A stretch of DNA of 64,000 nt, from the NCBI GenBank assembly GCA_037892935.1, contig JAYXKI010000001.1, forward strand, positions 2,480,001 to 2,544,000. The letters are read 5' to 3'. The DNA comes from Phlebopus portentosus (taxonomy: Eukaryota > Basidiomycota > Agaricomycetes > Boletales > Boletinellaceae). A program made the translations under genes and the position numbers. Of this stretch, positions 57,595 to 64,000 are shown piece after piece; position 1 is the stretch's first letter; each line of letters starts with the position of its first letter. The notes under the pieces are model-generated. The model saw only the letters and a program-made list of their open reading frames with translations. It was not told the DNA's origin and ran no database searches.

Positions 57595-57899
57595 AAGGAC
57601 CAGCGATAGTAGTTTCGTCTGTAGTTTGCTTTGTTCATGTACCTGTGTTGTTTGAAGAAGCAGAACTAGAAGCAAGCCACGCACAGAGGAAGCAATAAAT
57701 GAGTGTGTTGGTGTCGATCTTTGGTCCCGTATGCATCGTGACGGGCGCGTTCTGTCACTCACCATTGACCGCAGCCTCTCCTGAACTTCAACTGTCATCA
57801 CAACATAAATACTTACTAGTAACCGCACACCGAAATATCGTACATCTTAAGTTCTTACGAACCGTCAAGTCTTGTGTCGATATTCACCCTTGCCTGGCT
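57595..57899 (+). other. Spacer between TAF5 and the next gene
   Basis: 305 bp; AT-rich around 57800-57850. Nothing else recognised. Confidence 0.35.
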
Positions 57900-58746
57900 A
57901 TGTTCAACAACATGGAGATAGATCCGAGCATTACCTCGGTGGATGAGTCGGCCCAAGAGCCCGCAACGTCGGTTCCACCTACATCTACGTTGCCTGAGGG
58001 TTTCTACCAACCACCACCAGAGATACCAGATTTTCAATGTTTGTCCTCCGGTTGGTTTAGTCCGCCGTTGCATTGAAGCTAATTTACAATTTACAGCCCC
58101 GCCACAAAAGGACCCCATTCGTGAACTATGCGCCAAAGTCCACATAAGGCGACCGGGCAGAGACTCGTGGACGTATCTAGGGAGGGCCTTTGTAACTCAG
58201 GAATTCATTGGACAATCGTCTCGTGTTGGTAGGTAGTTCATGTCTGGTCGTGTGATTTTACATACGCTAACGTTCAATATAGTCGTTCGTTCTGCTGCAT
58301 CTGGCAAGCTCATGGTTATATTCTCAGAGGTAACCTTTCAAGATCAATTGATTCTACTCCGATTCATTTCTGATATTCGCTCTTCTGTTTGCGTGTAGAA
58401 TTGCGACTTGCAGGCAGAGAGGCGAGGCAACTTCGTGGTGGTCTCGTGTGTTGAAGGGGCGTCGGTCGTATCCTGGTCGCTGACTGTACGTCATTTCATT
58501 CTTTCAATTGATCAGAGAACTCACACGTTGTTCCAGACTATGAACAGTGCGGACACGTTGAGGCTGCTGGCTAGCATCGAGCTTGCATGCTATAAATGCC
58601 GCCAAGCGCTCTCTGATCCCAAGATGCATTCCAAGATGCGCAGGCGAATTGAAAGAGTTATCAAGGATGACCGCCGCAGGAGGCACCGCAGAAGGAGAGA
58701 TGAAGATGCCATGGTCGAGGCGTTCGGCAAGGCACAAATCAACTGA
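57900..58746 (+). CDS. Unknown protein, possible PH/EVH1-like domain
   Basis: Exons joined by short introns give about 200 residues: MFNNMEIDPSITSVDES, a Pro-rich stretch (GFYQPPPEIPDFQPPPQKDPIREL), then a strand-rich part (LCAKVHIRRPGRDSWTYLGRAFVTQ, VVVRSAASGKLMVIFSE, NFVVVSCVEGASVVSWSL) closed by the helix ADTLRLLASIELACYKCRQAL. This layout, seven strands and one helix, is what PH, EVH1 and RanBD domains look like, but I do not recognise the family. The tail is strongly basic (RRRIERVIKDDRRRRHRRRRDED). Possibly a nuclear protein; function unknown. Confidence 0.7.
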
Positions 58747-59263
58747 GTGCTTCATGTAGCTGCTGTTTGACATAGACGTATTCCTTGCTTTGTTTCTATA
58801 TTCCGTCGATCGTCTTCTATTTAACGTCGATTCGGTGGCTTCTGACGTGCTTTCATTGTTGCTTTTCATCTTATCCTCCCCCTGCCTTGATTGTGTCGTC
58901 GGTATTACACCGGAGACTTAAAATCCCCAAACTCTGTACTCATACTTACGCTGGGAACTCGGCCCGTTGACCATGATTCCTTTGACAACCGTTTCCGCTT
59001 TTCTAGTGTTCCTTTGTTAAGTCATGTAAGATAACAGAAAGTCGTCTCGATAGATCACAGTATCCGAATGAAAGGAAGAATGCGGCGGATAGAAGGTACA
59101 ATGCGGAGTGATGATGCACAAGGTAATGGCGTCTACTTGAAGAACGATTATGATAAAAAGGCGTATAAAACATACATAGCTCGTAACGTGCATGGATGAC
59201 AAACTCGAAAAACCCGAAAACTGAAACAATAAAAAGATTATCAAGAAATCAATCAGATGTCTC
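58747..59263. other. Convergent 3' region
   Basis: 517 bp between the stops of the unknown protein gene and the membrane protein gene. T-rich on the plus strand at 58780-58870. No gene supported. Confidence 0.4.
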
Positions 59264-61165
59264 TCAGCTGTATTCCCGATCCGCGCCCTTGATCTGGTCA
59301 AGAGCTGTATTCGGAGCTCTGCGTTCCGTGTATCGCGGAGGAAGCTCGACCACTTCCTCACCTTCATCAATGCTACCAACGTCTTCCGCATCAGTGTGGA
59401 GGATCAAACGGGGTGCACTGCGGGTAGTGCCCGCTTGGGATGCCTTTCCCGAAGATCTTGGACCTGCACCGTTAGACGAGACGGAGTATGGAGCAGATGG
59501 TCGTCGAGCGTGGCCTTGCGAATACGGATTTGAGAGACCGGAAAACGGGCTGACTGGTTCACTGTCTGATCGAGAATATGATCGCGAGTGGGATCGAGCA
59601 TAGCCCGGTGTGCCCGCGTCATGAGGGGGATATACCGAAGGTGGTTCACAGGGATATGAGTTTTGTGAGGCACGCGCCGAATGGCCATCAACAGCACTTG
59701 CATCTGAGGGAAGTACGTACGGATTTGGCATGTATTCTTCCTCAGGAATTGGCATAGCTGACTGATGAAGTGGTGAATTTTGCCGAGAAGGACGGTGCAA
59801 AGCAACGGGAGGAAGGAGATCGAATGAAGAATGAGCACGTCTCATGCGGCCGCTTGATGGGATGAATGAGTTCCGCATGCGCTCAAGAAGCGATGAACGA
59901 GTACCAACGAAGGTCATCGGTGGTCTACGAGTATCCGAACCTTGGTACTTCGCGTGCTTCTGCCGGCGGAAACAAAGGAACGAGACGAAAAGGGCAACAG
60001 AAAGGAACGCGACTCCTCCTATGGTTGCGCCAGCAATCACGGCGGTATTGGAAGTCGATTTGGCTGATGAGTCCCGAACGGTTTCGGTCGCCGTAACAAC
60101 CCCCGTCAGCGTCGACGTCGCTTGTGCTTTGAGCCGCGCCTGTCAGTTATACTTGATTTATATCAGACTGATTGACGCTAACCTGTCGAGCGAGGCGATG
60201 AAGCATCAATGCATGACTGGTCGCCGCTCATACCGACCGTCTTTCAGAAAAGTAACGGTCAGGTTCCCGGAACAAAACAAGCCTGGAATTTCATACCAAT
60301 AAATTGGAACTGCCGCCCTGTCGACTTTTGGAATCGGTCATGATGAACACGATGGACGTTCCATTGGAAACATTTGCAATCCAATCAAAGCTCGAGGAAA
60401 CTGTTGGAGGATCAAGCTCAAAGGATTGACCGAGAGGAATCAGGCCCTAGAAGGAATTAAATTGAGTGTAAAGAGAGGATGCTTAGCCAGAAGATATTCA
60501 TTAGCCGTACCAAAATCCTAACAGGCTGCACCGCTCCATTGTACCTGCTGAATGTGAATGCTCTGGGTAACCATAATTGAGCCACGATCTAACCGCGTCT
60601 ATTGAACGTGCGAATAATCTCACCGGCACTGCTGCAGGGCCGAGTTCGCGTCGAAGAGAAAATCCGGACTGGGCTCGGTCGTGTTGCAACTCGCACCACT
60701 TACGGATGAGCCCACGGTGAGTACGCCGGATGTACCTCCTGACTCGAATCCAGTTGAGTCGGACATTGTGAAAAGAAATTCTCGACCCGGAGGAAGAGTG
60801 AGCTGAAATGAGAATGATCCATTTCCCGAGCTCGAATCGATTGCTGAATCTGGTATGGATATGTTCTGGGGCACATTGAAGATCTAGCAAGACACGCGAA
60901 CGGGTGAATGAAAGCGTGTGAAATAGGAAATGCGCCGGGCACGCTTACTGGCGTGATAAGCAATGAGAAGGGTCCGTTGCCGCCTAGATCAGAATACGAA
61001 TGAACAACGTTGAACGAGGGCACGCAGCTTGAACAGGAGGAACGTACCTGACCAGGAGATGGTAAGGCTATCACAAGAGGATGGTGCCGTGAAAGAGAAA
61101 TCAAAAGCGAAGACAATAGTTGGAAGGGAAAGGACCAAGAGTACCAGACACTTGAGAACAAGCAT
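59264..61165 (-). CDS. Single-pass membrane protein with extracellular domain (fungal wall/sensor type)
   Basis: The start at ATG 61165 gives the signal peptide MLVLKCLVLLVLSLPTIVFA. The ectodomain has FTAPSSCDSLTISWSGGNGPFSLLITP, PPGREFLFTMSDSTGFESGG, GASCNTTEPSPDF and LDPPTVSSSFDWIANVSNGTS, with several N-glycosylation sites; two Ig-like beta units seem likely. A Thr-rich stalk leads to one membrane helix (AVIAGATIGGVAFLSVALFVSFLCF) and a long polar cytosolic tail with PPRYTERR near the end. Such proteins are numerous in Agaricomycetes and may be wall-integrity sensors, but no function is known. About six introns. Confidence 0.78.
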
Positions 61166-61720
61166 GATACGAAGAGAGCGAGAGAGATCAGGAGTTGTAG
61201 AGTCGACAAATCAGAGCGTAGTGAGATTCATGAGGACGAGGTGAAGGGCAAGAAGACAAGGCAAGAAATGAAAATTAAAAATCCATGGGTGGACGCGCAC
61301 GCTGCAGTATAGTATAGTATAGTATTAATAGTAGTGTAGAAACACTCCACGACCCAACGTCACTATACTGTATGTATAGTACTGCGTGAGACCAATCATG
61401 TTCTCAGCCTGTCATTATCAACGATTAAAATCACTTTTGCCTGGATACCGCCTCGACGTACATACACATCGGCTATGCATTTCAAGAGGGATCAGTGCTA
61501 ACTTCCAATCGCCGTGAGCGTCCGGCGTCCGGGACGGCAGGTGTGGGACAATCGAGCCGAACCCGGTCCCGAACCACGGACTCGGCCCGCCACCAGCCGA
61601 TCAAAGCCGAACGGAGCCGTGTATTATCAATCCTCCATCGCATCTCATCTCCCAGTCCCACCCACATCTCACTCTTCTACCACATCTTGCAATCCTCGCC
61701 TGTCTATTTCCTGTACAATC
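61166..61720. promoter_or_regulatory. Shared upstream region, membrane protein and 6PGD genes
   Basis: 555 bp between divergent starts. It holds the pentanucleotide repeat AGTAT x4 (61306-61325) and, 50 nt further, a related inverted copy (61361-61386, with ACTATACTGTATGTATAGTACTG), so the two could pair imperfectly. C/T-rich leader sequence precedes the 6PGD ATG. Confidence 0.45.
61306..61325 (+). repeat. Pentanucleotide repeat (AGTAT)4
   Basis: Four tandem AGTAT units in the divergent promoter region. Confidence 0.9.
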
Positions 61721-63769
61721 ATGGCTGAACCAGTGTAAGCCCTCGTTCAAGTAAACCGTGCAACTCATTCTTATCATCATTGACCGCACCCAGTGGCGAC
61801 ATCGGCCTGATCGGCTTGGCCGTCATGGTGCGTCATCAACGCCGTCAACGCTGCGCGCATTGACGCGCCTGTACCCATCTAACACGTGCATATACGCAGG
61901 GACAAAACCTCATTCTTAATATGAATGACAAGGGCTTCGTTGTTGTGGCGTACAATCGTACTACCAGCAAAGTCCAGCACTTCCTCGAGAATGAGGCAAA
62001 GGGTACGATTATCCGTCCCATTGGTGCTTATATGCGTGGCAATCCTCTTATCTTTGTTATTCACAAATTCAGGGACTAAGATTCAAGGAGCTTTCTCTGT
62101 CGAAGAGCTCTGTTCGAAGCTCAAGAGGCCGAGAAAGATCATCCTCCTCGTTAAAGCCGGCTCTGCCGTTGACGACTTTATTAAACAACTTGTCCCTCAT
62201 CTTGAACAAGGTGATATCATCATTGACGGCGGTAACTCTCACTATCCCGATTCAATTCGGCGAACGCACGAACTTGAATCCAAGGGCCTTCTCTTCGTTG
62301 GTTGTGGTGTCTCCGGTGGTGAGGAAGGTGCACGTTACGGACCCTCGCTCATGCCGGGTGGTTCAACGGCCGCCTGGCCTGCAATCAAGCCAATTTTCCA
62401 GGCTGCAGCTGCTCAAGTCGAGGGAGTGCCCTGCTGTGACTGGATGGGTGAGACTGGTGCTGGTCACTTCGTCAAAATGGTCCACAACGGTAATTATGCA
62501 TGTTGCGTATACAGAATCTGTCCGTTAATCCAGTTCTCAAGGTATTGAGTATGGCGATATGCAGTTAATTGCGGAAGCCTATGACATCCTGAAGCGCGGT
62601 CTGGGCCTGCATGAGGATGAAATTGCATCCATTTTTGAGAAATGGAACAAAGGCGTTCTTGATTCCTTCCTTATTGAAATTACAACAAATATTCTTCGTT
62701 TCAAGGACGACGATGGACAGCCTCTTGTCGCGAAGATTCTTGACAAGGCCGGACAGAAGGGAACGGGCAAATGGACCGCCATTTCCGCTCTTGACTACGG
62801 GACTCCAGGTAAGTTGTAGAGGTTAGACTTCTTGCAAAAGGCCCTCGTTTTCATCATTGGCTAGTGACACTTATCGGAGAGGCTGTCTTCGCCCGTTGCC
62901 TTTCTTCCATAAAGGAGGAACGTTTTCGCGCGAGCAAGATCATTGCTGGTCCGCAGAAGGAGCCGTTCCGTGGTGACAAGCAACAGTTTATCGACGATCT
63001 TGAGCAAGCACTCTACGCATCCAAGATCATCTCATATGCGCAAGGTTTCATGCTCAAGAGGGAAGCTGCTAAAGAGGTTAGCCTATTCTTCCAATTGAGA
63101 TGCATGGACTAAATTCACGTTTCACTCAAGCTTAAATGGAATCTTAACTATGCTGGCATTGCTCGTATTTGGCGTGGTGGCTGTATTATCAAGGTTTGTA
63201 CTGTCGCTACGTTCAGGGAATTTAATATCTTTCTGACGTAAAAATAGTCCGTCTTCCTGAACGATATCACCAAGGCTTACGAGAAGACACCGGATCTCGA
63301 GTCATTGCTGTTCGATGATTTCTTCAATAGAGGCAAGTCGTTCACGATGACCGGTACATCACCTTATTGAAACGAGGGTATCATTGTCAGCGGTTCACAA
63401 GGCTCAGCCCGGCTGGCGACGTGTCGTTGCACAGGCCACTCTCTGGGGTATCCCGACTCCAGCGTTTAGCACTGCTTTGGCATTCTTTGATGGATACAGA
63501 AGTGAAATCGTGCCTGCCAATCTCATTCAAGCTCAGGTGGGCCTAGTAAATTATCTTCTTTCAACATCGACTGATGAGACTTTAGCGTGACTACTTCGGT
63601 GCGCACACCTTCAGGATTCTGCCGGGAAAGGAAAATGCGAAGCTTAAGGCGGGAGAGGATATCCGTAAGCTGTTCTTTCCTCATGGTTTGTAAGCTTTCT
63701 TACACTGTCTCAGACGTCAATTGGACCGGTCGTGGTGGAAATGTATCAGCCTCCAGCTATAATGTGTAA
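61721..63769 (+). CDS. GND1: 6-phosphogluconate dehydrogenase, decarboxylating
   Basis: Oxidises 6-phosphogluconate to ribulose 5-phosphate with NADP+ in the pentose phosphate pathway (cytosol). A short first coding exon (MAEPV) is followed by [19 protein letters not shown] (dinucleotide fold), [40 protein letters not shown] (family signature), [42 protein letters not shown] (catalytic Lys), [41 protein letters not shown], and the C-terminal [15 protein letters not shown] with HVNWTGRGG. All hallmarks are present. At least nine introns. NADPH from this step could feed enzymes such as NoxA, but the genes are not adjacent. Confidence 0.97.
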
Positions 63770-63958
63770 TTACAGTGGTGGGCCATGTAGAGACTACTGC
63801 TTAGCATCAACGACCCTTGAATGGGGATGGGCAATACGCAGTTGCATGTATGCATATAAAAATAGAATAACAAGTTCACTTTCATTGTGCCGTAATCTAC
63901 TCGGGATTTAGCCGAGAATCGTCCCTATCGGGGATTTCTACATCTGTCTCTTTCCACC

Positions 63959-64000
63959 ATGTGTGGAATTTTACTCGCAATCCAGCAACAAGAAGACCTC
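63959..64000 (+). CDS. Start of an asparagine-synthetase-like / class II amidotransferase gene (cut by the window edge)
   Basis: The ATG at 63959 begins MCGILLAIQQQEDL, with Cys2 as the expected N-terminal nucleophile of class II glutamine amidotransferases. MCGILL- rather than MCGIFA- resembles the ASNSD1/asparagine synthetase domain-containing branch. Only 14 codons lie in the window. Confidence 0.6.
   Translation, partial: MCGILLAIQQQEDL

Noticed and set aside
1..64000. Secondary-metabolite gene cluster
   Set aside because: A nitrilase and an NADPH oxidase occur, but there is no PKS, NRPS, terpene synthase or P450 set, and neighbours are housekeeping genes.

Overview
This is nuclear DNA of a filamentous basidiomycete, most likely an Agaricomycete. 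The genes are tightly packed, coding runs are cut by many short introns (mostly about 48-70 nt), and the conserved genes are eukaryotic and fungal: septin, Bck1-type MAPKKK, NADPH oxidase, Mad2, Sts1/Cut8, Med16, TAF5, Nup155/170 and Gpi1. I see no prokaryotic operons, CRISPR array, rRNA, convincing tRNA or intact transposon. || Layout. 0-14.6 kb: a Cdc3-type septin (cut by the left edge), a small unknown protein, a nitrilase, a CZIB-type CXXC zinc protein, an IQM-like calmodulin-binding protein, a Bck1-type MAPKKK, GID8 and RRP15; all are on the minus strand except CZIB. 15-26.2 kb: an ankyrin-DIL protein, GPI1/PIG-Q, a Sae2/CtIP-type DNA-end resection factor (minus), a possible Mis14/NSL1 kinetochore protein and a fungal NTF2/SnoaL-like protein. 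26.4-38.2 kb: a rhomboid protease, MED16 (minus), proteasome assembly chaperone 3, STS1/CUT8, SNU13 (minus) and a mitochondrial PPR-like protein. 38.2-41.3 kb: 3.1 kb with no gene I can support. 41.3-50.7 kb: a small REX4-like exonuclease-fold protein lacking most catalytic residues, an atypical mitochondrial carrier (minus), a RING-CH membrane E3 and NUP155/170 (minus). 51-64 kb: MAD2, NADPH oxidase A, TAF5, an unknown protein, a signal-anchored membrane protein (minus), 6-phosphogluconate dehydrogenase, and the first codons of an asparagine-synthetase-like gene. || Themes. Most genes are housekeeping and functionally unrelated, so this is not a biosynthetic cluster. Two neighbours share a topic: PAC3 (proteasome assembly) and STS1 (nuclear tethering of proteasomes). 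The most unusual signals are in gene structure. Exons of 6, 8, 13, 17 and repeatedly 20 nt must be included to rebuild conserved proteins. At least five introns are best explained with GC instead of GT donors. Start codons are separated from the rest of the reading frame by an intron. Several gene pairs share very short promoters. Full exon sums were worked out for seven genes (nitrilase, CZIB, IQM-like, GID8, NSL1-like, PAC3 and the REX4-like gene); all are multiples of three, which supports these models. Two genes (BCK1 and the PPR gene) carry apparent single-base frame breaks that could be assembly errors.
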